A stretch of DNA of 64,000 nt from Pseudobacter ginsenosidimutans (lineage in GTDB: Bacteria; Bacteroidota; Bacteroidia; Chitinophagales; Chitinophagaceae), in contig NZ_CP042431.1 in NCBI RefSeq assembly GCF_007970185.1, positions 6,865,342-6,929,341 of the forward strand, written 5' to 3'. Below, piece by piece: positions 7,513-17,700 of this stretch. Below the pieces are notes generated by a model, which was given only the letters and a program-made list of their open reading frames with translations, was not told the origin of the DNA and made no database searches. How positions within the stretch are numbered: position 1 is the stretch's first letter; each line of letters starts with the position of its first letter. A program made the translations under genes and the position numbers.

Positions 7513-8817
7513 TTATTGAACTGCCCGCTTGCGGCCATTCTTCAATGTTTCCAGAATGCCTTCATTACGAATGATGATCATGCCGTGACGATCAGCAGTA
7601 ATGCCGCGCTCTAACGTATAGGTATATTCGGGTACATTGCCATTCATTCGGGTAGGCAGGAATTGGAATCCAATATTGGGAACCTGCTGCAAGCGTTCTC
7701 CCGCTTCCACAATATGTGAAGAGATGATGAACATGCTGTTCCTCTTTGCTGCAAAGGCAATTGTGATCTCCACTGTAGCTTCATGCGCATCTTTCACATT
7801 GGTGCCCCGGAACATTTCATCAAAAATGATGAAGAGGGATTTGTTGGCCTGAAGCTCTGCCGCCACTTTCTTCACCCGCAATACCTCTGCATAAAAATGG
7901 CTGGCGCCGATACCGAGATTGTCCGGCAAATTGATGGTAGTATAAATGCCATCCAATACAGAGAATTCCATTTCCTCTGCCGCCACCGGAAAGCCAATAT
8001 GCGCCACATATACCGCTGTGCTCACAGAGCGCAGGAAGGTTGATTTTCCCGCCATATTCGCACCAGTAAGAAAGACCGCATTTTGTTTGGGACTCATGCC
8101 AAAATCATTGCTCACGGGTTTTGCCAGCTCCGGGTGATAAACACCCTTAAGCCGAAGAATGCTCTTGCCTTTCTCTAACGCCCTGGGAAATACGAAATTC
8201 TTATCACGCGCTACTTTGGCAACTGACAGGTACACATCCAACTGATATATCTGCGCCAGCAATTGTTCAATTTTATTTCTTTCCCGATGCCGGAACAGGA
8301 GATCGTAAGCTGTGATGGCTGCATAGCTCAATTTTGCTTTGCCCTGTTCACGCATTACCGGTTCAAAAGCAGGGTCAAGGAGTAGGGAGGCAATCACCTC
8401 CCTTTCCTTTGACCAGGACTCCATGGCTATGATTTCCTTCTTTTCAATGAATGCTTTGATCTGTTGAACCAGTGTGATCAGCGCCGTTACACCATGGCTG
8501 ATCTCTTTTTCACTGAGCACTGAATGTTGCATTCCCTGCTTTTTTTGTTCATCAGCTGCTATCAGGTATTTTTCCGCCATATCGAATAAGGCTCCTTCAA
8601 AAGGGAACTGCATATCCATGCCTGAGAAATATTTGATGATATTGCTTCTCCGGTTGATCTCCTGCTGATCACTCAATGGTTTGGTGAACATTTCCTTCAA
8701 CACAGTTTCTGCGCCGCGGGTATTTGAATAATTGTAGAGATCGAATAAACCTTGACTGTCTCGCTTGCCGAAGATCCGCAGATCTTCGATCGTTTGTTCA
8801 TCCGTTAACAGGTACAT
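7513..8817 (-). CDS. MutS-like ATPase B, left arm
   Basis: This 434-residue protein has the same architecture as its neighbour A. A core/lever-like start (TRGAETVLKEMFTKPLSDQQEINRR) is followed by helices and the ATPase domain with Walker A GANMAGKST (~252-260), LGIGASHFYAE (~301-311), Walker B LFIIFDE (~328-334) plus MFRGTN, and SSHIVEAGE. Mismatch-binding and Smr domains are missing. It begins 11 bp after the ABC permease gene, so it is almost certainly co-translated with the transporter. A and B are clearly related but distinct, as expected for an obligate heterodimer (inference). The right-arm counterpart at 35469-36773 has the same length and is mostly identical by eye. Confidence 0.88.
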   Translation of the reverse strand: MYLLTDEQTIEDLRIFGKRDSQGLFDLYNYSNTRGAETVLKEMFTKPLSDQQEINRRSNIIKYFSGMDMQFPFEGALFDMAEKYLIAADEQKKQGMQHSVLSEKEISHGVTALITLVQQIKAFIEKKEIIAMESWSKEREVIASLLLDPAFEPVMREQGKAKLSYAAITAYDLLFRHRERNKIEQLLAQIYQLDVYLSVAKVARDKNFVFPRALEKGKSILRLKGVYHPELAKPVSNDFGMSPKQNAVFLTGANMAGKSTFLRSVSTAVYVAHIGFPVAAEEMEFSVLDGIYTTINLPDNLGIGASHFYAEVLRVKKVAAELQANKSLFIIFDEMFRGTNVKDAHEATVEITIAFAAKRNSMFIISSHIVEAGERLQQVPNIGFQFLPTRMNGNVPEYTYTLERGITADRHGMIIIRNEGILETLKNGRKRAVQ

Positions 8818-8828
8818 GATATAATGGA

Positions 8829-11171
8829 TTATTGTCGTTTACGTCTGAGAAGGATTACGGAACCGAGGACCAATACAGCGGCGGGCAGGATCCATAAGAG
8901 AATGATCTTTTGTATCTGAGCGGCTCTTAGGCTAATGATCAGTAATGTATCGGTAGCCGGAATAATCTCGAGTGTGATAGGAAAGGATTCATAATTCAGC
9001 CAGCTCAGATAATTATTTCCAAACCCATGCGTGCCACCTCTCAGGCTCGACATAAAATCAGCATCCCCCACGATAGTAATTCTTTGTTCTTTTTTTTCGT
9101 ACTGCCTGCTTAAGGCCAGGGCTACAGTAAAAGAATCTGATTTATAATCCCCTTCACTGGCAACAAATACCGGGGCTGCTGAGTCGGTCACCAAACGCCC
9201 TGCTTTTGCCCAGACCAATCCTTTTGGACCAGTTACCATCAACCGGGAAACGGTAAAGCTACTGTCAACAAACGAAAGGGCCGTAGCGCCGGGATGAAGT
9301 GCTTTAACCGAATCACCCTTCTGGAAAAACGTTCTGATTCCCTGGCTGAAACTTTTGTTTTCCTTCAGAAGCCAGGAATGGTCCATGGTTAAATAAGGAG
9401 TTATTTTGTCCGGTGTCTCATTCTTTGAAATTTGTACGAGGGTACCTGGCATCAATGATACGCCTACTTGCTTTACCAGCGGGTTCAGTACATATTGTTT
9501 ACCGGGTTCACCCAATATCAATAGATTCCCTCCGGTATTGATAAATTGCTTTAACCGCTCAGTCACCGTATCATTAAGCACCACTTTGGGATCAGCCAAC
9601 ACAAGTGCGCTGGCATCAGCCGGTATGTTTTGAAAATTCAGGTTCAGACTGTCGAATTCGAAGCCGTGATTGATCAGTGCCATTCTGCTCAATTTTTTGA
9701 TTGAATAGCCAAAGAATTCCCGTTCTCCTGTTTTGTATATGTCGCGCTCCAGGTTGCCGGTAGTAGCATAAATTTTTGGAATGGTATCATTCGATAGTCT
9801 TTTCAACGCGGCAGCAACATGATCCTGCCCGGGCCAGTAGTTTGGGTCCTCATAATTCCGCAAAAAGATTGTCTTCCCTTTGTACTTTAATTGCATCACT
9901 GCCCTTAACATTTCCGGTTGTAAGTCGATCTTTTTTCTGATCTCTTTTGGAGGAAGATACCTGTTGATATTGGTTTCAAACATTTTGGCATATTCCCTGG
10001 CAATTGAATCAAGGCTCATTCCCGGCATTCGTTTATAAATACCATTATCCCCATCCATCACATCATAATACAAAACATAATTGAATTTGATATTGGGTTT
10101 AAAGCGAACATACTGGTCCCAAAAATTCCAGATATAGTCGTTGCGTTTGTCCGGACGTGTTCTTCTAAAACCCATGCCCGGATCCAGCAGATTGGTATAC
10201 AATGTAACTTCCAGGGGTTCATCCTGCATGTTTTTCAGGATGCTCTGTGTTTTCTCAGCAATCGTATTTGCCTGGTCCCTGGTGCCATCCCAATATCCGA
10301 TATATCCAGGTCTGGAAGTGAGATAACCTGCTACCATAACCGAAAGGAAGACTGTCAGGTAACGGACTGCTTTCTTACCTCTCGATACCAGTTCTCTTCC
10401 ATGCAGTAAACTCAGGTAGCTGAATGTAACAAACATATAGGTGATAAGCGCATAGTACATAACATCCCTGGTGGTGATCAGTCCTTTCAACATCCGGTAA
10501 GCTCTACCCTCGATACTCAGGAACCAGGTGAGGTCACGCACAAAATCATATTCCTGCCACAATCCCCCAATTCTTTGCAACACAAACAACAGGATAAAAG
10601 TGGCAATAGCTGCAACGATCTGGTAGTTGGTGATACTGCTCATGAACATGCCTATAGCCGTATAGGCACAAACAACCAGGTAAAAAGCAATGATCCCTGC
10701 GCATAGATGTCCAACATCAATATTTTTGATACTGAAAGCGCCGATGATCATGAATCCTGCCATGATCGACATCAACAAGAGATTGTAACCCATTATTGCC
10801 AGGTACTTTCCCCATACGATCTGACTGAGCTTTACCGGGGAGGAATAGAGCAGTTTCACCGTTCCGTTATTAAATTCCCGGTTGATCAATCCCATTGTCA
10901 ACAGGGGAATAAACAGGTAGAGATTGTTGAATATATTTCCAATAAAACCTTGCTGTCCCTGCCCCATGAAGATCGATTTGGTAAGGGACCCAAACCCTTT
11001 GAACGAAGGGTTGGTCCGCATGAATGAGTCTTGAAAATTGGCCATCATCTCAAGCGATCCCGTATAGAAGACTGCACAAATGACCACGAAAATCAGGGTT
11101 AGAAACCAGGCCACCGGCGAGAAAAATAAATTCCAGAGCTCTGTTCTGGCAATCTTAAATATCATTTTCAT
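8829..11171 (-). CDS. Fused GldF/GldG-like ABC transporter permease with auxiliary periplasmic domain
   Basis: This is a 780-residue protein. The N-terminal ~260 residues are an ABC-2-type permease: several hydrophobic segments beginning with FFSPVAWFLTLIFVVICAVF, and the motif GLINREFNNGTVKLLYSSPVK typical of GldF-like permeases. From about residue 270, after another membrane segment, comes a large soluble region resembling GldG / ABC-auxiliary domains (LEVTLYTNLLDPG, YATTGNLERDIYKTGEREF, ALVLADPKVVLNDTVTERLKQFINTGGNLLILGEPG). A C-terminal membrane helix (IILLWILPAAVLVLGSVILL) and RRKRQ end the protein. In Flavobacterium GldF and GldG are separate gliding/secretion proteins; here they are one chain. 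It follows the ABC ATPase gene by 18 bp. The right-arm copy carries a frameshift, so this is the intact copy. Confidence 0.9.
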   Translation of the reverse strand: MKMIFKIARTELWNLFFSPVAWFLTLIFVVICAVFYTGSLEMMANFQDSFMRTNPSFKGFGSLTKSIFMGQGQQGFIGNIFNNLYLFIPLLTMGLINREFNNGTVKLLYSSPVKLSQIVWGKYLAIMGYNLLLMSIMAGFMIIGAFSIKNIDVGHLCAGIIAFYLVVCAYTAIGMFMSSITNYQIVAAIATFILLFVLQRIGGLWQEYDFVRDLTWFLSIEGRAYRMLKGLITTRDVMYYALITYMFVTFSYLSLLHGRELVSRGKKAVRYLTVFLSVMVAGYLTSRPGYIGYWDGTRDQANTIAEKTQSILKNMQDEPLEVTLYTNLLDPGMGFRRTRPDKRNDYIWNFWDQYVRFKPNIKFNYVLYYDVMDGDNGIYKRMPGMSLDSIAREYAKMFETNINRYLPPKEIRKKIDLQPEMLRAVMQLKYKGKTIFLRNYEDPNYWPGQDHVAAALKRLSNDTIPKIYATTGNLERDIYKTGEREFFGYSIKKLSRMALINHGFEFDSLNLNFQNIPADASALVLADPKVVLNDTVTERLKQFINTGGNLLILGEPGKQYVLNPLVKQVGVSLMPGTLVQISKNETPDKITPYLTMDHSWLLKENKSFSQGIRTFFQKGDSVKALHPGATALSFVDSSFTVSRLMVTGPKGLVWAKAGRLVTDSAAPVFVASEGDYKSDSFTVALALSRQYEKKEQRITIVGDADFMSSLRGGTHGFGNNYLSWLNYESFPITLEIIPATDTLLIISLRAAQIQKIILLWILPAAVLVLGSVILLRRKRQ

Positions 11172-11189
11172 CCGTATTTATTTTAATTC

Positions 11190-12110
11190 TTATTGAATGG
11201 TTTGGGTGGATAATTGTTTGAAGATGTCATCGAGCTGACCTTTTTCAAGATTCACTTCACGGATGCGCCAGTCTCTTTGCACACCAGCCACTATGATCCT
11301 TTCAGTGATGTCTTCTTCTCCATCGAAAAAAATACGGGCTTGTTTATCGGTAAGATATTCAGCCCTGGTAATGCCCTGCACCTGCTGCAATTCAATTACA
11401 GGCGGAGGATTGGCAAATCGTACCAATACACTTTGAGGCTGCATATAATTATTGAAAGCATCCATCGAATCGGAAAATATTATCCTCCCCGATTCGATCA
11501 TGATCACTTCCCTGCAGAGCAGATGGATCTCAGAGAGGATATGAGAAGAAAGCAATACCGTTCTTTCCCGGGCAATCTCCCTGATCAGTTTGCGTGCTTC
11601 GATCAGTTGATTGGGATCGAGACCATTGGTAGGTTCATCCATCACCACGAGCTTTGGCTTATGGATAATGGCCTGGGATATACCTACCCGTTGCCGGTAA
11701 CCGCCTGACAAATTCCTGATCACCCTTTTGCTGAAATGTGTGATACCGGTCTTTTCTTTTGCCTCTGCTACGGCAGCTTTTACTTTGCGGCTTTCTATTT
11801 TCCGTAACTCAGCAGTATAAGTCAGGTATTCATCCACGGTGAGGTCCAGGTATACCGGAGGGTTTTGAGGAAGGAAGCCAATAGACTGCTTGGCGAGTTC
11901 AGGTTGCTTCCTGATATCGGCACCGTTGATGAATACATTGCCTTCGGTTTGGTTAAGTGCACCACAAATGATATTCATGGTGGTGGACTTGCCTGCACCA
12001 TTGGAACCAAGCAGGCCAATGATCCCGTTATCCGCGATCTCTATATTGATATCGCGAATGGCCCAGTTGGCGCCGTAACGGTGAGAAAGGTTTTCTGTTT
12101 TTAAAATCAT
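11190..12110 (-). CDS. ABC transporter ATP-binding protein (GldA-like), left arm
   Basis: The ATG at 12110 gives 306 residues beginning MILKTENLSHRYG, the same length and start as the right-arm copy; the upstream in-frame extension has no conserved counterpart. Motifs are Walker A GSNGAGKST (~35-43), Q-loop near Q82, signature LSGGYRQ (~134-140), Walker B LVVMDEP (~154-160) and switch His in LLSSH (~190). After the nucleotide-binding domain there is a ~90-residue C-terminal domain, as in GldA-type ATPases. It should energise the adjacent fused permease. Confidence 0.93.
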   Translation of the reverse strand: MILKTENLSHRYGANWAIRDINIEIADNGIIGLLGSNGAGKSTTMNIICGALNQTEGNVFINGADIRKQPELAKQSIGFLPQNPPVYLDLTVDEYLTYTAELRKIESRKVKAAVAEAKEKTGITHFSKRVIRNLSGGYRQRVGISQAIIHKPKLVVMDEPTNGLDPNQLIEARKLIREIARERTVLLSSHILSEIHLLCREVIMIESGRIIFSDSMDAFNNYMQPQSVLVRFANPPPVIELQQVQGITRAEYLTDKQARIFFDGEEDITERIIVAGVQRDWRIREVNLEKGQLDDIFKQLSTQTIQ

Positions 12111-12193
12111 GCATCTGTATTTATAAATTTTTGTGGAAGAGGCATAACCCGGCCTGGTCAATACAGTTTCCTGTTTTGAACCGGGGTGATCTT

Positions 12194-12217
12194 ACAGCTG
12201 GTCCGAAGACCAGTTGT
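12194..12217 (-). other. UUCG-loop hairpin between lipoprotein and ABC ATPase genes
   Basis: On the minus strand the sequence is ACAACTGGTC-TTCG-GACCAGCTGT, a 10-bp stem with one G-T wobble capped by a very stable cUUCGg tetraloop. No T-run follows, so full termination is not expected. It lies in the 140-bp gap where the right arm instead carries an additional ECF sigma gene, and may separate expression of the outer-membrane and transporter halves of the operon. Confidence 0.55.
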
Positions 12218-12250
12218 TGTTCTAATCGATTTAGAAAAAATGTTGAGGGC

Positions 12251-13225
12251 TTATCCGGGTAACCGGAATCCCGCATTCAGGGCAATATCCCTGATGGCAT
12301 TGAATTTTTTCAGTATAAGCGTTTTGCCTGCATTAATGCTTTCGAATTCCTGTGGCGTATAATAAAAAGCTGCTGTGAGAAAAGCCCTGAGATCTTCCGA
12401 TTCTCCCGGAGGAGCTACCGGGTCTGGCATGCCCATCCAGATGGCAAATGCATTTTTGAAATACTTCATGAATCCCAGGTTTTGAGCAGGAGGAACCGTA
12501 TAGATTCCGAGGAGAACGAATGGAGTACCAGAGTAAATATCTGTGGAAGTCATTGCTTTGGCAGCAGTTCTCGAGATGCTGAAAAAGTCCCTGCTTAGAT
12601 GCTGGTAGGCATCCCTTTTCAGCCGTCTTTCTGCCAGTCCGGCAAGCAGCGATGATAAATACATTCTTTGCTCGTCTGCATTCATCGCCTCCACATCTTT
12701 TACGGAAATAGCCACGGTATTGAACCCATGAAAGGACGTCCAGCCATCAGCTATATCAATGTTCTGTTCCGGGTGGAGGGTCCAGATAGAATCAACAAAG
12801 AAGAGGCTTGGGATCTGAAAATTTTCGGGTAATCCGGGAAGGAATTCCTGTTTCAGCAAATGCAGTAATGCCGGAATTCTGCTCTTGTTTGAAACAGGTT
12901 TGAAATTAATGCTCTGTTTGCTGTAAAAGGTATAGGATAAAGACAGCGTTATATAGGTATACTTCGGTTGTCCTTCGTTGTTACCAACATGTTTCCGGTG
13001 AATGGTGTCATTGCAGAAACCGGCAATGCCGGTGGCATTATAGAATTCATAGATTGCATGATCTACCGGATCATTGGGATTGTCTTTTACAACGAAATAG
13101 TTTTCGTCCTCATCGCTGGGAACAAGTGCATTTTCTTTGCGGCAACTTACAACGGAAAGCAATAATGCAATCAGACAGCAGGTGATCGTTGACGTTGGTA
13201 GTATTCGTGGCAATAATTGTTTCAT
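12251..13225 (-). CDS. Lipoprotein resembling the SusCD-linked zinc metallopeptidase-like family, active site apparently lost (left arm)
   Basis: This 324-residue protein has a lipoprotein signal (LLLSVVSC, Cys28). Layout and spacing recall the putative zinc-binding metallopeptidase lipoproteins that follow SusC-SusD pairs in Bacteroidota: an IYEFYNATGI segment (~58-67), a central helical region, DFFSIS (~213-218), an EDLRAFLTA helix (~277-285) and a final GKTLILKKFNAIRDIALNAGF helix. Where that family has HExxH, this protein reads SSLLAGLAERRL (~191-202), so it would be a pseudo-enzyme. The assignment is from pattern recall only. It begins 34 bp after the SusD stop and may act as a surface lipoprotein of the SusCD complex. 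Confidence 0.6.
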   Translation of the reverse strand: MKQLLPRILPTSTITCCLIALLLSVVSCRKENALVPSDEDENYFVVKDNPNDPVDHAIYEFYNATGIAGFCNDTIHRKHVGNNEGQPKYTYITLSLSYTFYSKQSINFKPVSNKSRIPALLHLLKQEFLPGLPENFQIPSLFFVDSIWTLHPEQNIDIADGWTSFHGFNTVAISVKDVEAMNADEQRMYLSSLLAGLAERRLKRDAYQHLSRDFFSISRTAAKAMTSTDIYSGTPFVLLGIYTVPPAQNLGFMKYFKNAFAIWMGMPDPVAPPGESEDLRAFLTAAFYYTPQEFESINAGKTLILKKFNAIRDIALNAGFRLPG

Positions 13226-13259
13226 GATACTGTGGAGTTAGGATGAATGATGGAATGGG

Positions 13260-14771
13260 TTATTGCTTACGGGGGCGTGCAGGTCTTGGTTCATTGGTAA
13301 GCGATCCCTGATTGAATTCGATCTCATCTTTGGGAATGGGTACAATATAGGCTGCAGCGTCCTGCTCATAAGGCCCCAGTTCATAATATCCGTAGTCTAC
13401 ATGCGCACTACCTGAAAACGTGTAAGTGCGGTGCCTGATCGATTTGCTGAACGGATATTTCGAGTTTACTCCATAGCGACGCAGATCGAACCACCGATGT
13501 GTTTCAAAACAAAGTTCCTTTCTCCGTTCACCCCTGATCTCGTTCATAAGCACTGCCCCTTCTGAAGTCACAGGTGTAAGTGCATCTGGTTTGAAGCGTC
13601 TCTTTCTCAATTCTTGTAATGCGATCCGGGCTTCTTCAAACTGTCCGAGTGCGGCAAGCGCTTCGGCTTTGTTCAGGTAAACCTCGGAAAGACGAACAAG
13701 GTACATGGCAGAAACATCGTCGTTGGTACCGTTCAGATCTTTTCTCTTTTTTCCCAGTTTCAGGTAACCTTTGCTGGTTTGAATAAAGAATACCTGACGG
13801 CGAAGGTCCTCCTGAGCATAGATGCCTGCAAGATCATCCGATATTCTGTAGAAGCCATTTGCCGGAGCGTCCTGGCTTATATTCATGAGAACAGGGAATG
13901 GATCTTTTCCCATCGTAAATACAACTTCATCAGCATTCCGGATGAGAAAATTGTTTCCCGCGATATGATTGTTGAGGTCAACCAACCGGTATTTATTGTT
14001 GCTGATCACTTTGCCGGCATACAATACTGCTTGCTCATAGTTCTCCATGAAGAGATACACCCTGCTCAGCAAAGCCTGTACAGCTGCCTGATTGGGGCGG
14101 ATGGTAGAAGTGGTATTGGCGCCTGACAACTCCTGCTCAGCCAGCAGCAGGTCAGCAACAATCTGATCATATACCTGCTGAACGCTGCTGCGGGAAGCGA
14201 ATTGATCCTTAATAGCAGGGTCTGTTTTTAAAGGAACGCCAAAATCATTGGCTGCCGTCGATGGCTTATATGGCTTTCCATAAGTATTCACCAGGATAAA
14301 ATAATAGAAGGCCCGAAGAAAGTGGGCTTCCCCGGAAATCCTGTTCAATGCAGTAGCAGGTTCTCCCTTTTCTCTTAAGTCGGGGATAAGGTGAAGAATT
14401 GTATTGATACGCACGATCCAGGCATATAGTCCCGCAAAAATGCTATTACTATTTATCGGATTCCCTTCGTTATCTATTGCCGGATCAGGCTGCCAGTAAT
14501 AATATCCGGTATTCATGGTCCGCAGGCCATCGTAGGTGACATTTTCGGGCTTTCCTAATTCCACATCATCATCCATGGTAAACCACATGTCAGGAATAGA
14601 ATTGTCTAACTTGTTGTATACTTCTCCAACCAGTAGCTCATCGAGATCGGCAGTTGTTTCAATGAAACTTTTATTCTGGGAATAGGAAGCAAGGAATTTT
14701 TTGCAGGATATGCCACTGATGGATAGTATGCAAAACAAGGAAACAAGTATGTTGTTGGTAGTTGAATGCAT
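13260..14771 (-). CDS. SusD/RagB-family surface lipoprotein, left arm
   Basis: The ATG at 14771 gives 503 residues beginning MHSTTNNILVSLFC with lipobox ISGISC, then KKFLASYSQ. It is the same length as the right-arm SusD. Family features include the NRISGEAHFLRAFYYFILVNTYGKPY segment (SusD N-terminal TPR-like region), VQALLSRVYLFMENYEQAV, YLNKAEALAALGQFEEA, and a C-terminal EIRGERRKELCFETHRWFDLRRYG. SusD proteins bind ligand at the cell surface and act as a lid on SusC. The start lies 10 bp after the SusC stop, so the two are co-transcribed. Confidence 0.95.
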   Translation of the reverse strand: MHSTTNNILVSLFCILSISGISCKKFLASYSQNKSFIETTADLDELLVGEVYNKLDNSIPDMWFTMDDDVELGKPENVTYDGLRTMNTGYYYWQPDPAIDNEGNPINSNSIFAGLYAWIVRINTILHLIPDLREKGEPATALNRISGEAHFLRAFYYFILVNTYGKPYKPSTAANDFGVPLKTDPAIKDQFASRSSVQQVYDQIVADLLLAEQELSGANTTSTIRPNQAAVQALLSRVYLFMENYEQAVLYAGKVISNNKYRLVDLNNHIAGNNFLIRNADEVVFTMGKDPFPVLMNISQDAPANGFYRISDDLAGIYAQEDLRRQVFFIQTSKGYLKLGKKRKDLNGTNDDVSAMYLVRLSEVYLNKAEALAALGQFEEARIALQELRKRRFKPDALTPVTSEGAVLMNEIRGERRKELCFETHRWFDLRRYGVNSKYPFSKSIRHRTYTFSGSAHVDYGYYELGPYEQDAAAYIVPIPKDEIEFNQGSLTNEPRPARPRKQ

Positions 14772-14781
14772 GGTCTTGTTT

Positions 14782-17700
14782 TTAGAAACTAAGATTGAAG
14801 TTGAGCGCATACACTGGTCTGATTGAAAGGTTAATATTGGGCGCAGATCCGGATTGTGATGGATCCTGACCACGCAGCGCTTTGTTGGCAATGGTAAAGA
14901 GATTGGAACCTGTCAGTTGAACGGTAGCGCCTTTGATATGCCATTGACTGCAGATTTCACGCGGGAGCATATAACCTAAGGATATGTACTGCAGTTTCAG
15001 GTAGTCTCCTTTCACTACCCGCAGATCGGAGAAATCGTACATCTGGTAATAATCGTTGGCAAAAGACATGTTGAGTAATGTGGGACTGTTTCTCCACCAG
15101 GGAAACACTGCGTCTCCTGAGATTGCCGGAATAGTGGTAGTCTTTTCATCTCCCGGGGTACGCCATCTGTTTACGAATTCTTTACGCAGGTTTTGTTGGG
15201 AGCTGGGCCGGTATGTTCCATAATTACCTGATGCGATCTGCATCAAACGGACTTTATTGCCGAGACTATAGGTGAGGGTAAAACTGAGCGACCAATTTCT
15301 GTAAAGGAAGGTATTGGTTAGCCCTCCCTGTAATACTGGTTCCCTTCTACCAGACTCAACCATCACTACATTGAAGAGTTGTTCTTTTGTTAACTTATTG
15401 TACTCAGAAGCAAGTGTTGCTGCATTTTCAGGTTCTGCTCCATAAAATACAGGAAAACCACGGGTAGGATCCAGCGTTTTAAAACGATAAGAATAGAATG
15501 TGTTCACCGATTTTCCATTGACGGGCACTTTGCCATTCAGGAAATCTGTATAGGTGAGGGCAGCGAGGTCAACCAGCACATTGCGGGTTTGGAGATTGTT
15601 GTTGATAAGCCTGTTGAATACCTGTCCGAGCTGCGGATCGAACCGCCATAAGAGTCCATTTTTATTTTCTGTTCCTTTATTGTTGATGATTCTGAAATGA
15701 AGGCCGATTTCCACGCCCTGGTTCTCAACAGTCCCTCCATTTACCACGTAGGTAGTTAACCCATTTACAGCTGATACTTTTTTATTCAAAAAGGCATTGT
15801 TGGTTTTGCTGTAGAAATACCCCAGGGAGCCGCTGATCCTTCCGCTCAATACCGAGAATTCGATACTCCCATTGTAGTCATGCTTTTTTTCCCAGCTGAG
15901 GTCCGGGTTGGGAAATGAAACCATGCCAGCGCTAAAGGAACCATAATAACTATCGAGTGCCCCCTTTTTGATCACCGCATTAGGCGATTGCCCTGGTAAC
16001 ATATTCCCTTGAGTTCCGTAAGAGAATCTCAGTGCCGCAAAGTCTACCCAGGATAGATTTCGTAGCAGGTCTTCCTGCATATTCCATCTGCCGGATAATG
16101 CCCAGGTGGGCAGGAATTTCTCATTGCTCCTGGACCCGAAAGCATTCGAATACTCCTGACTGGTAGTAGCAGTGATCACATAACGTTCATTGAATACCCA
16201 GGTGGAAGTCAGAAAGGTTCTTATGGAGTTCTGAAGATCTGCTGTGATAGTGCCCGATGCATTGTTTCGCAGCCAGTTCCTGTAAGTGATATATTTGGCC
16301 AGATCGATATCCGCAAAACTCATTCCGCGGTTTGGATAATATCCTCTTCTGATATGATCATATGAATTGTTCCGGTTGGAGATCAATTCAGCTCCGATAG
16401 CGGATGTTAATTGATGTTTTTTTTGACGGTCGAGAAATTTGCTGATATCCAGGCGGCCATTGATGGTGTAATTCTGTCTCCTGACTGTTTGCTGACGGAG
16501 CTCGCCACCAAAAGGTATCAAATCCCGGTTTGGCTCAAAAATATTTGTAAGGATATTGTAAGAAGGATTTCTGATCTGTGCTACCCATTCCGTATTTTCT
16601 TCAAACCAGATTTGGTGATCGGCATTTCCACCTGTGTAAGCCAGCGTTGAATTGAATTGAATACCCTTTGAAATTTCAAATCCAAGATTAGCGCCTGCAG
16701 TATATTCACTGTTCTCTATCGTTTCTCCGGTATGATTTATTTCGTTGATTATATTCATTGTTTTTGAATCATAGAAAGACGTAGTGAAGGTATTGGAGCT
16801 GATGGTAGAGTAGTAATACAATGAACCATCTTCGTTGTACAATGGAATGGCGCGGCTGGTTCCGTAAGCATAATTGAGCAAGCCGATTTCCTGTGGTGTG
16901 TACCTTCGTTTCCCCTGGTTCAACTGCACAAAAAGCTCAGCTTTAAATTTTTTGTAATTCAGAAGCAGGTTCAAAGATCCAGTCAGGCGTTTATTGTTTT
17001 CCTTTTTGATCACTCCGGGTTCTGTATTGTATCCTACTGATGCGCGATAAGATGCCGAAGCGCTACCTCCGGATATACTGAGGGTGTGATTGGTAGCCAA
17101 TACGTCTTGCATCGTGTTTCCCAGCCAGTCGGTGTTGACAGTTTCCGCTTTGTCGACCCTTTGTTTGAAGGTATTATAATCTATGACTCCATCGTAATAT
17201 TCAAGAATAGCTTTTTCATAAGCTTCCAGGCCGCTGCCACGTAAAGTCATTTTTTTCTGGATCATTTCGCGGGAAAGCTCCACGCGCTCGCGGGAATCCA
17301 TCATATAGATCGATCTGTCTGTGTAACGGGGCCTTCGAGTGAAGCTTCCTGTTACATTGTAGTTAATGGTTGGCGGTCCGGGCTTTCCTCTCTTGGTAGT
17401 GATCACGATCACGCCATTGGCAGCCCTTACGCCATATAACGCCGCAGCTGTTGCATCTTTCAATACATCGATCTGCTCGATGTCGTAAGGATTTAAACCG
17501 GAAATGGCATTGCCCAGTAGATTTACGAAATCCGGATCATTGATTCTGTCAGCAGGTATAGGGATTGGATTGGTGCGGATGATTCCATCCACCACCCAAA
17601 GCGGTTCGCGCGAACCAAGTATTGTGGAAGTTCCTCTGATACGTAATTTGGGGGCAGCGCCCGATTGCCCGGAATTCTGCATGAAAGTAAGTCCGGGTAC

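Noticed and set aside
6064-8817. Annotating the two MutS-like genes as mismatch repair proteins
   Set aside because: They lack the mismatch-recognition and connector domains, occur as a co-transcribed pair with a transporter, and are duplicated with it. Only the core and ATPase parts fit the MutS family.
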